From: Chromatiales bacterium
Lineage (GTDB): Bacteria; Pseudomonadota; Gammaproteobacteria; Chromatiales; Chromatiaceae
Assembly: GCA_028280505.1 (NCBI GenBank)
Contig: JANQLO010000047.1
Coordinates: forward strand, 1 to 64,000
Reading direction: 5' to 3'
Length of the DNA stretch: 64,000 nucleotides
This document shows, piece by piece, positions 45,942-57,833 of the stretch. Under the pieces are notes generated by a model. It was not told where the DNA came from. It did not search any database and saw nothing but the letters and a program-made list of their open reading frames with translations. Each line of letters begins with the position of its first letter. Position 1 is the first letter of the stretch. Made by a program: the position numbers and the translations under genes.

Positions 45942-47420
45942 ATGGAACCGATTGACGTCTTAGCCCTGTTGCGCACGCATCTGGATATTGTCCTGATCGT
46001 GGTGGGTCTGCTCGGCCTGACCTCGTTGCTCTGGCTATTGTTTGCCCTGGTTCGCTTGCGCAGCGATTTCAGACGTGAACTTGGCGATCAGCGCGCCCTG
46101 CTGCGCGAGATTCGTGAAGATTTGGGTGACGATGTCGCCCAGAGTCGGCAGCAGACGCAGGAGTCGCTGGCCTCGGGCCTGATGCGCCTGCAGGATTTGT
46201 TCGATCAACGAGTCGGTACATTGCAACGTCAGGTCATGCAGGACGGTGCGGCGCTCAAGACCGATTTGATCGAGCGCTTCGAGGTGCAACGCAAGGCCAT
46301 TGCCGAAAGTCTGGCCGATGGCCGTCTGGCCCAACAACGCGAGTCGGCCGATCTGCGCGAGGCGCTGGAGGCGGCCCTGAATCGTCATCGCGAGGTGGCT
46401 GAAGCCCATCAGCGTGACGCCCTGAAGGGTCAGCAAGAAGCGCTGACCAGTGGCATGGCGAATATGGCGAAGCAGGTCGGCGACGCTTTTCGGGTGTCGT
46501 CCGACGAGTTGGGCAAGCGGGTCGAAGGGCTGACGCGGACCACCGACGAACGATTGAAGGACATCAGCGGTCAGGTCGAGAAACGCCTGACCGAGGGTTT
46601 TGAAAAGACCACCGAGACCTTTACCAAGGTACTGGAGCACCTGACTCGGATCGACGAAGCGCAGAAGCGCATTACCGAGTTGTCGACCAATGTGGTCAGC
46701 CTGCAAGAGGTGCTGACCGACAAGCGCTCACGCGGTGCCTTCGGTGAGGTGCAACTGAACGCGCTCGTGCGCAATGTCATGCCCGAGGGCAGCTATGAAC
46801 TACAAAAGACACTGAGTAACGGGACTCGGGTGGATTGTCTGCTGAGTCTGCCGGAGCCGACGGGACGGGTACCGATCGATGCCAAGTTTCCGCTGGAGAG
46901 CTTCCAACGGCTGATGGACAACGATCTGCCCGAGACCGAGCGTGCTCGTGCCGCGCGCCAGTTTCGGCAGGATATCCGCAAACATATCAAGGATATCGCC
47001 GAGAAGTACCTGATTCCGGGCGAGACCGCCGATGGTGCCGTGATGTTCCTGCCTGCCGAGGCGATTTTCGCCGAGATCCACGCCCACTATCCCGAGTTGG
47101 TCGAGGAGGCGCAGCGTGTCCGGGTGTGGTTGGTATCGCCGACCACCTTGATGGCGGTGCTGACCACGGCGCGTGCGGTGTTGAAGGACGAGGCGACCCG
47201 TAAGCAGGTACACATCATCCAGGATCATCTGCGCAAACTGGCCGAGGATTTCGGGCGTTTTCGTCAGCGCATGGACAAACTGGCGCAACACATTCGTCAG
47301 GCCAATGACGACGTCGGCCAAGTCAATACTTCGGCGAAGAAGATCAGTGCGCGTTTTGTCGATATCGACCAGGTTCAGCTGCCCGAGCCGGATGAGGGCG
47401 ATGAGAATCTCGTGTCCTGA
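45942..47420 (+). CDS. rmuC: DNA recombination protein RmuC
   Basis: The 492-residue product has an N-terminal membrane segment (about residues 12-36), a long coiled coil (about 40-230) and a nuclease-like C-terminal core with the PDDEXK-type residues around RVPIDAKFPLESFQR. RmuC limits sequence inversions at short repeats. The ATG at 45942 is chosen because the residues before it, from 45858, are not conserved and overlap the mtaB start region. Confidence 0.93.
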   Translation: MEPIDVLALLRTHLDIVLIVVGLLGLTSLLWLLFALVRLRSDFRRELGDQRALLREIREDLGDDVAQSRQQTQESLASGLMRLQDLFDQRVGTLQRQVMQDGAALKTDLIERFEVQRKAIAESLADGRLAQQRESADLREALEAALNRHREVAEAHQRDALKGQQEALTSGMANMAKQVGDAFRVSSDELGKRVEGLTRTTDERLKDISGQVEKRLTEGFEKTTETFTKVLEHLTRIDEAQKRITELSTNVVSLQEVLTDKRSRGAFGEVQLNALVRNVMPEGSYELQKTLSNGTRVDCLLSLPEPTGRVPIDAKFPLESFQRLMDNDLPETERARAARQFRQDIRKHIKDIAEKYLIPGETADGAVMFLPAEAIFAEIHAHYPELVEEAQRVRVWLVSPTTLMAVLTTARAVLKDEATRKQVHIIQDHLRKLAEDFGRFRQRMDKLAQHIRQANDDVGQVNTSAKKISARFVDIDQVQLPEPDEGDENLVS

Positions 47421-47470
47421 CTCAGGACGCCCGGCTTGCCGCGCGGGCCCTGAGCGCGAAAACCCGAATG

Positions 47471-47926
47471 CTACTTGCAACTCTCTTCGATGATTTTACG
47501 CATTTCGGCACGTTTCGCTTCACGCTCCTCTGCCGTTAGCCGGCTTACGCTGCCATCCGATTTACGGAACAGCTGGCGTGCCTGGCCTTCGAGCCCGAGA
47601 AGATTCTGGCGCGCCGATTGACAACGTTCCTCAGCGAATGCCCGTTCCGCCTTTGTCTTTTCGGCCTTTTCTCGGGCCAATGCCTTGTCTTCTCGATTAT
47701 CCTCGAGCCGTTGCAAGCGTTGTTGCAGGCGTTGCTGTGCGGCCTCGGGGGATTCCGCGGGAGGGGGTGGCGGTTTGATACGGGTGCTCTGCCTACCTTC
47801 GCCGGGGGGAAACTGGGAATACACCGCTTGGCCGTTCTCGTCGTACCAGAGGTGCATGCCGGGGGCGGCGGAGAGTGGTGTGACGATCAAAAGACAGAAG
47901 GTGAACGAGATGAGACGGCTGGGCAT
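47471..47926 (-). CDS. DUF4124 domain-containing exported protein
   Basis: The 151-residue product has a signal peptide (cleavage after SAAPG, near residue 20). Residues 24-50 match the DUF4124 domain, with a Tyr/Trp motif LWYDENGQAVYSQFPPGEG. The rest is a charged coiled coil rich in Glu, Arg and Ala, ending in Cys-Lys. DUF4124 proteins occur in several copies per genome in Gammaproteobacteria with unknown function, perhaps at the envelope. It is convergent with rmuC. Confidence 0.85.
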   Translation of the reverse strand: MPSRLISFTFCLLIVTPLSAAPGMHLWYDENGQAVYSQFPPGEGRQSTRIKPPPPPAESPEAAQQRLQQRLQRLEDNREDKALAREKAEKTKAERAFAEERCQSARQNLLGLEGQARQLFRKSDGSVSRLTAEEREAKRAEMRKIIEESCK

Positions 47927-48100
47927 GCAATATCCTTAAAGTCGGGGTTTCCGGGTGGCTCGCTATTGACCTTACAGGGCAATATTAGTAGTTTGGCCGG
48001 TTCCTATGAGCTTAGTCCCGCTTGAGGTTTTTGCCTTGAACGGGTTCTGCTTTTCGAGCTGACGCAAAAAAGATTATTCCAGGTTTTGGAGGTCATCAAG

Positions 48101-49834
48101 GTGGAACTCAGTGGTGCCGAAATCGTCGTTCAGGCACTGAAAGACGAGGGCGTGGAGTACGTCTGGGGTTACCCGGGCGGCGCTGTGCTGCACATCTACG
48201 ACGCGCTGTTCAAACAGGATGAGGTGCGTCATATCCTGGTACGCCATGAACAGGCCGCGACGCATGCCGCCGATGGCTATGCGCGCGCGACCGGTAAGGT
48301 CGGCGTGGTACTGGTGACCTCGGGGCCGGGTGCGACCAATGCGGTGACCGGTATTGCGACCGCGTATATGGACTCCATCCCGATGGTGGTGCTGACCGGT
48401 CAGGTGCCGACCCCGGTAATCGGCTCCGATGCCTTCCAGGAAGTCGATACCGTCGGTATCACACGGCCGTGCGTGAAGCACAATTTTCTGGTCAAACGGG
48501 TCGAGGATCTCGGGGATACCATCAAGAAGGCGTTTTTCATTGCCTCTTCCGGTCGTCCCGGTCCGGTCGTGGTCGATATCCCCAAAGACGTGACCGATCC
48601 GAATATCCGGATTCCTTACGAGTATCCGGACAAGGTCGAAATGCGTTCGTACAGCCCGGTCGAAAAAGGGCATCTGGGCCAGATCCGCAAAGCGGTGGAC
48701 ATGATGCTGGAGGCCGAGCGGCCGGTGATCTACACCGGTGGCGGCGTCGTGCTTGGAGAGGCCTCCGATCAGCTGACCGAGCTGGTGCATCTGACCGGTT
48801 TTCCGGTGACCAATACGCTGATGGGCCTGGGTTCGGTGCCGGCTTCCGATCCACAGTTCATCGGTATGCTGGGCATGCACGGTACGTACGAAGCCAATAT
48901 GGCGATGCACGAGACGGACGTGCTGATCGCGATCGGTGCGCGTTTCGACGACCGCGTGACCGGCAAAATCGCCCATTTCTGCCCGAACGCACGGATCGTA
49001 CACATCGACGTCGATCCGGCATCGATCTCCAAGACCGTGCGGGTCGATGTGCCTATCGTCGGCCAGGTGCGCAGCGTGCTGCACGATATGCTGCGGGTGC
49101 TGAAAGAACATCCGCGCAAGCCCGATGCGGAACGTCTGAAGGGTTGGTGGGAGCGAATCGATACCTGGCGCCGGCTCGAATGTCTGCGTTACGAACAGGG
49201 TGCCGATTCGATCAAGCCGCAGTATGCCGTCGAGGCGATGCACAAGGTCACCAAGGATCACGATTTCTACCTGACCTCGGATGTCGGCCAGCATCAGATG
49301 TTTGCTGCCCAGTTCTATCCGTTCGAAAAGCCGCGACGCTGGATCAACTCCGGCGGTCTCGGCACCATGGGTTTCGGCCTGCCCGCCGCGATGGGTGTGC
49401 AGCAGGCCTTTCCGGATGCGACGGTGGCCTGTGTTACCGGTGAGGCCAGTATTCAGATGTGTATTCAGGAACTGGCGACCTGTAAACAATATGACCTGCC
49501 GGTCAAAGTGGTGCTGCTGAACAACGGCTATATGGGTATGGTGCGTCAGTGGCAGGAGTTCTTTTACGACGGCCGTTATTCGCATTCGTACGTCGATGCC
49601 CTACCGAACTTCAAGATGCTGGCTGAGAGCTTCGGCCATGTCGGTATACGGGTGGACAATCCGGCCGATCTCGAAGACGCCTATCGTGAAGCGTTCGGTA
49701 TGAAAGATCGCATGGTGTTCCTCGACGTTATCGTCGATCCGTCGGAGAACGTCTATCCGATGATCGAGGCGGGCAAAGGGCACCACGAGATGCATCTGTC
49801 TCCCCATTTGTCGTCCGACCGGGAGCTCGCCTGA
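48101..49834 (+). CDS. ilvB: Acetolactate synthase large subunit
   Basis: Acetolactate synthase makes acetolactate or acetohydroxybutyrate, the first common step to valine, leucine and isoleucine. The 577-residue protein has three thiamine-diphosphate domains: N (WGYPGGAVLHIYDAL with the active-site Glu in RHEQAATHAADG), middle, and C with the diphosphate motif where the usual GDGS reads GEAS (VTGEASIQM), followed 28 residues later by the conserved Asn of LLNNGYMG. The GTG at 48101 follows GGAGG at the right distance, unlike the TTG at 48086. The regulatory subunit gene overlaps its stop. Confidence 0.94.
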   Translation: MELSGAEIVVQALKDEGVEYVWGYPGGAVLHIYDALFKQDEVRHILVRHEQAATHAADGYARATGKVGVVLVTSGPGATNAVTGIATAYMDSIPMVVLTGQVPTPVIGSDAFQEVDTVGITRPCVKHNFLVKRVEDLGDTIKKAFFIASSGRPGPVVVDIPKDVTDPNIRIPYEYPDKVEMRSYSPVEKGHLGQIRKAVDMMLEAERPVIYTGGGVVLGEASDQLTELVHLTGFPVTNTLMGLGSVPASDPQFIGMLGMHGTYEANMAMHETDVLIAIGARFDDRVTGKIAHFCPNARIVHIDVDPASISKTVRVDVPIVGQVRSVLHDMLRVLKEHPRKPDAERLKGWWERIDTWRRLECLRYEQGADSIKPQYAVEAMHKVTKDHDFYLTSDVGQHQMFAAQFYPFEKPRRWINSGGLGTMGFGLPAAMGVQQAFPDATVACVTGEASIQMCIQELATCKQYDLPVKVVLLNNGYMGMVRQWQEFFYDGRYSHSYVDALPNFKMLAESFGHVGIRVDNPADLEDAYREAFGMKDRMVFLDVIVDPSENVYPMIEAGKGHHEMHLSPHLSSDRELA

Positions 49835-50325
49835 TGCGTCATATTATTTCTGTACTGATGGAAAACGAGGCCGGTGCCCTGTCGCGTGTGGCTGGGCTGT
49901 TCAGTGCCCGTGGATACAACATCGAGTCGCTCACGGTGGCGCCGACCGAGGACCCGACGCTGTCGCGCATGACGTTGGTCACCACGGGTGACGAAGCGAT
50001 CATCGAACAGATTACCAAGCAGCTGAACAAGTTGGTTGACGTGGTCAAGTTGGTCGATTTGTCCGAAGGCGCGCACATCGAGCGCGAGCTCATGATGATC
50101 AAGGTGCGCGCGGATCAGGCGATGCGTGACGAACTCAAGCGTCTTGCCGATATATTCCGCGGCAACATTATCGATGTGACCGATGTGTCCTATACCATCG
50201 AGATGACCGGCGACGGCGCCAAGCTGGATGCCTTTATTCGCACGCTCGATCCCGAGCTGATTATCGAGACCGTGCGGTCGGGGCCGTTGGGCATCGCGCG
50301 TGGCGGTAAACGGCTGGCCATCTAG
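49834..50325 (+). CDS. ilvH: Acetolactate synthase regulatory subunit
   Basis: IlvH gives the large subunit its activity and valine feedback sensitivity. The 163-residue protein has an N-terminal ACT domain beginning HIISVLMENEAGALSRVAGLFSARGYNIESL and a C-terminal ALS_ss_C domain with DLSEGAHIERELMMIKV. It starts with an ATG overlapping the ilvB stop (TGATG), so it is translationally coupled. Confidence 0.95.
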   Translation: MRHIISVLMENEAGALSRVAGLFSARGYNIESLTVAPTEDPTLSRMTLVTTGDEAIIEQITKQLNKLVDVVKLVDLSEGAHIERELMMIKVRADQAMRDELKRLADIFRGNIIDVTDVSYTIEMTGDGAKLDAFIRTLDPELIIETVRSGPLGIARGGKRLAI

Positions 50326-51417
<1,092 letters not shown>

Positions 51418-51452
51418 GTTTGTTCGATCGATTCGGGTTGTAGTCGGAATGC

Positions 51453-51485
51453 AAGGGCCGGGATCGTTAACGATTTCGGCCTTTG
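51453..51485 (+). terminator. Terminator-like hairpin after ilvC
   Basis: Left arm AAGGGCCG (51453-51460) pairs with right arm CGGCCTTT (51477-51484) around a palindromic core, ATCGTTAACGAT. The T-run is short. It is 35 bases after the ilvC stop and could separate the ilv part from pssA-leuA. Confidence 0.6.
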
Positions 51486-51706
51486 TGTTATGTGCCTTTA
51501 CGACAGGGGACTTCTGCGCGCCCGTGAACAACAACTCGAGCGCAAAAGGATTGGCCGTTCGCCGCTCAAACCTTTGCCATCGTCGGCTGATGTGCGGTTT
51601 GTGAATCGATCTGACACACCGGCATTTCAATCCGAGTTGCTCAGCGTCATTGAAAGTCCCCAAAAGAGCAACGCTACGCCGATGAGGCATCACCTATAAT
51701 CCGCTT

Positions 51707-52477
51707 ATGGATCAGGAGCCTGCCAAGGTCACGGAAATCGATCGTACGCGCCCGAAACGTGGGCGCGGCATCTACTTGTTGCCGAACCTGTTCACGACGG
51801 CGGCCTTGTTTGCGGGTTTCTATGCGGTTTTGGCGGCGATGAACGATCAGTTCGAGAAGGCCGCGATCGCGATTTTGGTCGCCATGATTCTGGATGGTAT
51901 CGACGGTCGGGTTGCGCGCCTGACCAACACGCAGACGGCGTTCGGTGCCGAATACGATAGCCTGTCCGATATGGTGGCTTTCGGTTTGGCGCCGTCGCTC
52001 GTGATGTATGAATGGAGTCTGGCCAATCTCGGCAAACTGGGTTGGTTGGCGGCCTTCATTTATACCGCCGGTGCGGCGCTGCGATTGGCGCGCTTCAATT
52101 CGCAGCTCGATACGGCCGACAAACGTTTTTTTACCGGTCTGCCGAGTCCGTCGGCGGCGGCCATATTGGCCGGCTCGGTCTGGGTCGGTGTGGACAATGC
52201 GCTACCCGGCGATGCGCTGGCCTGGGTGGCGCTGCTGTTGACCGCGGGAGCCGGATTGCTGATGGTCAGCAATATCCGTTATCACAGCTTCAAGCAGATC
52301 GACTTCAAGGGCAAAGTGCCTTTCTTTGCCATTGTCGGAATCATGTTGGCCTTTGCGATCATTTTGTCCGAACCGGCATTGGTGTTGTTCGCGATCTTTT
52401 TGGCCTACACACTCTCGGGCCCGCTGTTGGGGTCGTTGCGCCAGCTTCGACGTTACCGCCGAAAACGGGCAAGCTGA
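51707..52477 (+). CDS. pssA: CDP-diacylglycerol-serine O-phosphatidyltransferase
   Basis: PssA makes phosphatidylserine, the precursor of phosphatidylethanolamine. The 256-residue membrane protein has about eight hydrophobic segments and the CDP-alcohol motif in DGIDGRVARLTNTQTAFG followed by EYDSLSD, with all motif residues intact. It is the Bacillus-type PssA, found in an ilvIHC-pssA-leuA order in Pseudomonas and other Gammaproteobacteria. A TATAAT (51695-51700) is only seven bases before its ATG, which would make a nearly leaderless message if used. Confidence 0.92.
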   Translation: MDQEPAKVTEIDRTRPKRGRGIYLLPNLFTTAALFAGFYAVLAAMNDQFEKAAIAILVAMILDGIDGRVARLTNTQTAFGAEYDSLSDMVAFGLAPSLVMYEWSLANLGKLGWLAAFIYTAGAALRLARFNSQLDTADKRFFTGLPSPSAAAILAGSVWVGVDNALPGDALAWVALLLTAGAGLLMVSNIRYHSFKQIDFKGKVPFFAIVGIMLAFAIILSEPALVLFAIFLAYTLSGPLLGSLRQLRRYRRKRAS

Positions 52478-52627
52478 TCATCGCCGGCTGGCTTGGCAGC
52501 GCTTGGTGCCTGCACTAAAGTCGTGCATTATCCGATCGTACGGGTGTCTTGCTCGAAGCCTGCGATCAACCCCGTTATCACTGTCGTTTGAGTTGACGCC
52601 GGTCTTTACGGCCCGGCCGGAGTGTTT

Positions 52628-54175
52628 ATGAGCCAGGATCGATTGATCATTTTCGATACCACCTTGCGTGATGGTGAACAAAGCCCCGGCGCTTCGATGA
52701 CGCGGGACGAAAAAATCCGTATCGCCAAAGCGTTGGAAAAGATGCAGGTCGACGTGATCGAGGCGGGTTTTCCGATCGCCAGCGTTGGCGATTTCGAGGG
52801 AGTGCAGGCGGTCGCCGATACGGTCAAGGATTCGACGGTTTGTGGTTTGGCGCGTGCCTTGGAGGCCGACATCGATCGTGCCGGCGAAGCACTCAAGGGT
52901 GCCAACGCGGGGCGTATCCACACGTTCATCGCGACCTCGCCGGTACACATGGAGCGCAAGCTGCGAATGACCCCGGATCAGGTGGTCGAGCAGGCGGTCT
53001 GGGCGGTCAAGCGGGCGCGCGGATTCACCGACGACGTTGAGTTTTCGGCCGAAGATGCCGGCCGTTCCGAACTGGATTTCCTCTGTCGTATCTTCGAGGC
53101 GGTCATCGATGCCGGTGCCACGACGATCAATGTGCCGGACACTGTCGGATACAATCTGCCGAGTCAGTTCGGTGAGACCATTCGACAATTGGTCGCGCGC
53201 ATTCCGAATTCCGATAAGGCGATTTTCTCGGTGCATTGCCACAATGACCTGGGTCTCGCTGTCGCCAACTCGTTATCGGCGGTGATCAACGGTGCTCGCC
53301 AGGTCGAATGCACTATTAATGGTCTGGGTGAACGTGCCGGCAATGCTTCATTGGAAGAGATCGTAATGGCTGTGCGCACCCGCCAGGATATCTTTGGCTG
53401 TGATTCGCGCCTGGATACCACGCAGATCGTGACTTGTTCCAAACTGGTTTCGAACATCACGGGTTTCCCGGTACAGCCGAACAAAGCGATCGTCGGCGCC
53501 AATGCCTTCGCCCATGAATCCGGCATTCACCAGGATGGCGTGCTGAAACATCGAGAGACCTACGAAATCATGCGCGCGGAAGACGTTGGTTGGACCCAGA
53601 ACCGCATGGTGCTCGGTAAACACTCCGGTCGTAATGCCTTTCGCAGTCGCCTCGAAGAACTCGGTGTCGACCTCGGCAGTGAAGAAGAACTGAACGTGGC
53701 GTTTGCCCGATTCAAGGATCTGGCCGACAAGAAGCACGAAATCTTCGATGAGGATTTGCAGGCGTTGGTGACCGAAAAGGGTCTGGATGCCGAGAACGAG
53801 CGTATTCGTTTGGTGTCGTTACGTGTGGTGTCGGAAACCGGCGAGACGCCGAATGCGGATGTCACCTTGGCGATCGATGGCGAGGAACGTTCGGTTTCGG
53901 CCGAGGGTGGCGGTCCTGTCGATGCCGCCTATCGTGCGATCGAGGCATTGGTCGATACCGGTGCCGATCTCAAGCTCTACTCGGTCAATAACATCACTAG
54001 CGGTACCGACAGCCAGGGCGAAGTCACCGTGCGACTGGAGAAGGGAGGACGTCTCGTCAATGGTCAGGGTGCCGATACTGATATCGTGATCGCGTCGGCC
54101 AAGGCCTATATCAATGGCTGTAACAAGCTGCTCGAACCCGCGCAGCGTGCCCATCCGCAGACCGGTGACGTTTGA
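52628..54175 (+). CDS. leuA: 2-isopropylmalate synthase
   Basis: LeuA condenses acetyl-CoA with 2-ketoisovalerate, the first committed step of leucine synthesis. The 515-residue protein has the catalytic HMGL-like barrel with [12 protein letters not shown] at residues 9-20, [13 protein letters not shown] and [14 protein letters not shown], and the C-terminal regulatory domain with [12 protein letters not shown] for leucine feedback. The start ATG at 52628 follows a GTG at 52622 in the same frame. The stop overlaps the next start as TGATG. Confidence 0.95.
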   Translation: MSQDRLIIFDTTLRDGEQSPGASMTRDEKIRIAKALEKMQVDVIEAGFPIASVGDFEGVQAVADTVKDSTVCGLARALEADIDRAGEALKGANAGRIHTFIATSPVHMERKLRMTPDQVVEQAVWAVKRARGFTDDVEFSAEDAGRSELDFLCRIFEAVIDAGATTINVPDTVGYNLPSQFGETIRQLVARIPNSDKAIFSVHCHNDLGLAVANSLSAVINGARQVECTINGLGERAGNASLEEIVMAVRTRQDIFGCDSRLDTTQIVTCSKLVSNITGFPVQPNKAIVGANAFAHESGIHQDGVLKHRETYEIMRAEDVGWTQNRMVLGKHSGRNAFRSRLEELGVDLGSEEELNVAFARFKDLADKKHEIFDEDLQALVTEKGLDAENERIRLVSLRVVSETGETPNADVTLAIDGEERSVSAEGGGPVDAAYRAIEALVDTGADLKLYSVNNITSGTDSQGEVTVRLEKGGRLVNGQGADTDIVIASAKAYINGCNKLLEPAQRAHPQTGDV

Positions 54176-55014
54176 TGCTCGATGCCCGACGTAAGGCCTG
54201 CCTGACGGCGATGGGAATCGAGCTTTGGAAAGCCAGGGCCGGGGACAGGCGTTTGAACGACGATGAGACGGTGTTGTCTTCAACGCCTCCGGCCGACGAT
54301 TTGCCTTACGCCGAGACTTCGGTGTCCGAGCCCCCGCCTTGGGAGGCGTCAACGTCACCCGACGTGGAATCGGGTTTTTCGGAGTCGATGGATGATGGGC
54401 AGGCCGCGTTGCCGGTGCCCGGCGGAACCGGTCTTCGAACCTCGGATCTGTCATGGGAGGCCTTGCAAGACAAGGTCAGCAACTGTCGCGCCTGCGAGTT
54501 GCACAAAACCCGTACCCAGACGGTTTTTGGTGTCGGTGATCCAAGGGCTCGCCTGATGATTATCGGCGAGGCGCCGGGCGCGGACGAGGATCGTCAGGGG
54601 GAGCCCTTTGTCGGTCGTGCCGGCCAATTGCTCAATCCGATGCTGGAGGCGATCGGGTTTCGTCGCGATCAGGTTTATATCGCCAATATCATCAAATGCC
54701 GTCCGCCGGGAAATCGCGATCCGCGTATCGAAGAAGCGGCTGCCTGTCAGGGCTATTTGCATCGCCAGATCAATTTGATCGAGCCTGACCTGATTTTGTC
54801 GGTCGGCCGCGTGTCGGCGCATAATCTGCTCAACACCGATTTATCGGTCGGCAGGATGCGGGGGCGCGTGCATCGATTCCAGCCGGGCGATATTCCACTC
54901 ATCGTGACCTATCATCCGGCCTATCTGCTGCGGCGTCCGCAAGAAAAGGCGAAAGCCTGGCAGGATCTGCAGTTGGTTCACCGCGAATTGCAGGCGGCTG
55001 CCGAAAGCAAGTAA
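54175..55014 (+). CDS. Uracil-DNA glycosylase, Fe-S family 4-like
   Basis: The 279-residue protein has an N-terminal 95-residue low-complexity extension rich in Pro, Ser and acidic residues, then a UDG core. It has motif A GEAPGADEDRQGEPFVG and motif B HPAYLLR, and four Fe-S cysteines: C-x2-C (NCRACELH), KC (IIKCRPPGNR) and C (AACQGYL). This places it among the 4Fe-4S uracil-DNA glycosylases (family 4). It starts at the ATG overlapping the leuA stop. Confidence 0.9.
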   Translation: MLDARRKACLTAMGIELWKARAGDRRLNDDETVLSSTPPADDLPYAETSVSEPPPWEASTSPDVESGFSESMDDGQAALPVPGGTGLRTSDLSWEALQDKVSNCRACELHKTRTQTVFGVGDPRARLMIIGEAPGADEDRQGEPFVGRAGQLLNPMLEAIGFRRDQVYIANIIKCRPPGNRDPRIEEAAACQGYLHRQINLIEPDLILSVGRVSAHNLLNTDLSVGRMRGRVHRFQPGDIPLIVTYHPAYLLRRPQEKAKAWQDLQLVHRELQAAAESK

Positions 55015-55051
55015 CGGCTTGGTTGGCGAAACGGCGAGTATTTGCCGGCTA

Positions 55052-55057
55052 TAATCG
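55052..55057 (+). promoter_or_regulatory. Probable -10 box for rimI
   Basis: TATAATCGCCG lies 30 bases before the rimI ATG. The -10 hexamer is perfect with a GC-rich discriminator. No good -35 hexamer with 16-18 base spacing is seen, so the promoter is only probable. Confidence 0.4.
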
Positions 55058-55081
55058 CCGTTCAGCCTCCGGACCAAGATC

Positions 55082-55549
55082 ATGAGTGCCGTTCTACAAG
55101 AACCCATGCCCGGCATCCGCCCGATGGTCGTCGACGACCTTCCAGCGGTATTGGCGGTGGAGACCCGGGCTTACACTCATCCCTGGTCCGAGGGGATTTT
55201 GCGCGATTGCCTGCGTGTGGGTTATAGCTGCTGGGTCTGTGAATTGGGCGATGATCTGGTTGGTCACGCGGTGATGTCCGTCGCGCTGGGTGAGGCGCAT
55301 TTGCTCAATCTGTGCGTCGACCCGGGTCGGCAAAGGCAAGGGACCGGTCGGCGTTTGTTGCGCCGGATGCTCAGAGTCGCCCGTGAGCGACAGGTCGATA
55401 CGGTTTTCCTCGAAGTTCGGGTATCCAACCTGTCTGCCAGAACCTTGTACGAATCCGAAGGTTTTGCCGAGATCGGCCTGCGACGCGATTATTATCCCGC
55501 CAATCGCGGACGGGAGGATGCGGTGGTGTATGCCAAGGCGCTGTTATAG
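55082..55549 (+). CDS. rimI: Ribosomal protein S18-alanine N-acetyltransferase
   Basis: RimI acetylates the N-terminal alanine of ribosomal protein S18. The 155-residue protein has the GNAT fold with the acetyl-CoA loop CVDPGRQRQGTGRRLLRRM and the C-terminal ESEGFAEIGLRRDYYP, which is diagnostic of RimI. It follows the UDG gene with a 67-base gap, as in many gammaproteobacteria. Confidence 0.93.
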   Translation: MSAVLQEPMPGIRPMVVDDLPAVLAVETRAYTHPWSEGILRDCLRVGYSCWVCELGDDLVGHAVMSVALGEAHLLNLCVDPGRQRQGTGRRLLRRMLRVARERQVDTVFLEVRVSNLSARTLYESEGFAEIGLRRDYYPANRGREDAVVYAKALL

Positions 55550-55618
55550 ATACCGCGTGAAGGACCGACGCTCGTTCCGCGTGCCCGGGGTTTTGTCGAA
55601 CCCAGATCGCTGAACCTC

Positions 55619-55624
55619 TATAAT
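55619..55624 (+). promoter_or_regulatory. Probable -10 box for prfC
   Basis: TATAATCGGCGG lies 28 bases before the prfC start. A TTGTCG (55593-55598) is 20 bases upstream, slightly too far for a standard -35 element. Same discriminator style as at rimI. Confidence 0.4.
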
Positions 55625-55651
55625 CGGCGGTTTTCCCATCGCTTCAGTTTC

Positions 55652-57232
<1,581 letters not shown>

Positions 57233-57288
57233 AATTTCTTAACTCGTTTTGTCTTGGGTTGTAAATATTTGAAATTTAAGGAGATATT

Positions 57289-57510
57289 GTGGAAACCGAA
57301 AAAGTGAAGGCCTTGATTGAGGCTGGCCTGCCCGGTGCACGAGTTGAAGTGACCGGTGACGGCCGGCATTTCGAGGCCGTGGTCGTTAGTGAGGCGTTTG
57401 AAGGTAAGTCATTGATCCAAAGGCACCGCATGGTTATGGCGGCGGTGAACAATGAGATTGCCAGCGACGAACTGCACGCATTGAGCATAAAGGCCAATAC
57501 ACCAGAGTAA
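57289..57510 (+). CDS. BolA family protein (IbaG-like)
   Basis: The 73-residue product is a BolA-type protein, with the VEVTGDGRHFEAVVVSEAFEGKS and LIQRHRMVMAAV stretches of the fold. The short length and start METEKVKALIEAGLPGA are nearer to IbaG (YrbA) than to BolA. BolA proteins bind glutaredoxins and Fe-S clusters. It starts with GTG at 57289 after AAGGAG. The IbaG gene is commonly next to murA or the mla operon; here it follows prfC. Confidence 0.9.
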   Translation: METEKVKALIEAGLPGARVEVTGDGRHFEAVVVSEAFEGKSLIQRHRMVMAAVNNEIASDELHALSIKANTPE

Positions 57511-57833
57511 ATGTTTGATGTCCGTGCAATGGAGAGAGTCTGTTGTGAGTGCCGATGTCTTTCGGTTCGATACGTCTTTTCTGCCCCGTTGGCACCTGAG
57601 CCGCGGCGTTTTCTACAGAGATCGACTTTTGGCCGGAAAACGGTGTCAGGAAATTTTACGAATCGATGGCAATGAGCGAAGAATGATTCGTCGTTTCTTA
57701 ACCAAAGTAATTTAAAAACAATTACTTAAAATATTTGGCATCCGGATTGCATTACTAGGTTCGGAGACAGTGAGTCGGCCCAGCGTTAACTCCTGACCAC
57801 TAATTTGAATAAGACAACTCTGAGGACAATTTA
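57511..57833. promoter_or_regulatory. Regulatory region of the PEP-CTERM-like gene
   Basis: No gene is credible here; an open frame from 57515 has no recognisable product. The region holds a GTGTCAGG (57643-57650), the inverted repeat ACGAATC/GATTCGT (57658-57664 with 57685-57691), and the perfect AT-rich repeat AAGTAATT/AATTACTT (57705-57712 with 57720-57727, seven-base spacer). These lie upstream of the sigma-54 promoter, the position where activators bind. Which of them is a true activator site is not known. Confidence 0.55.
57735..57752 (+). promoter_or_regulatory. Sigma-54 promoter of the PEP-CTERM-like gene
   Basis: TTGGCATCCGGATTGCAT contains TGGCA and TTGCA with GG and GC exactly twelve bases apart, a near-perfect match to the sigma-54 consensus TGGCAC-N5-TTGCA. 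It predicts a transcription start near 57762, about 70 bases before the start codon at 57834. Sigma-54 control is known for PEP-CTERM genes in Zoogloea through the PrsK/PrsR pair; neither gene is in this window. Confidence 0.8.

Noticed and set aside
51490-51699. Open frame between ilvC and pssA
   Set aside because: No start signal and no family; it spans a probable terminator and promoter.
57515-57715. Open frame of 66 codons before the PEP-CTERM-like gene
   Set aside because: No similarity and it lies over activator-like repeats.
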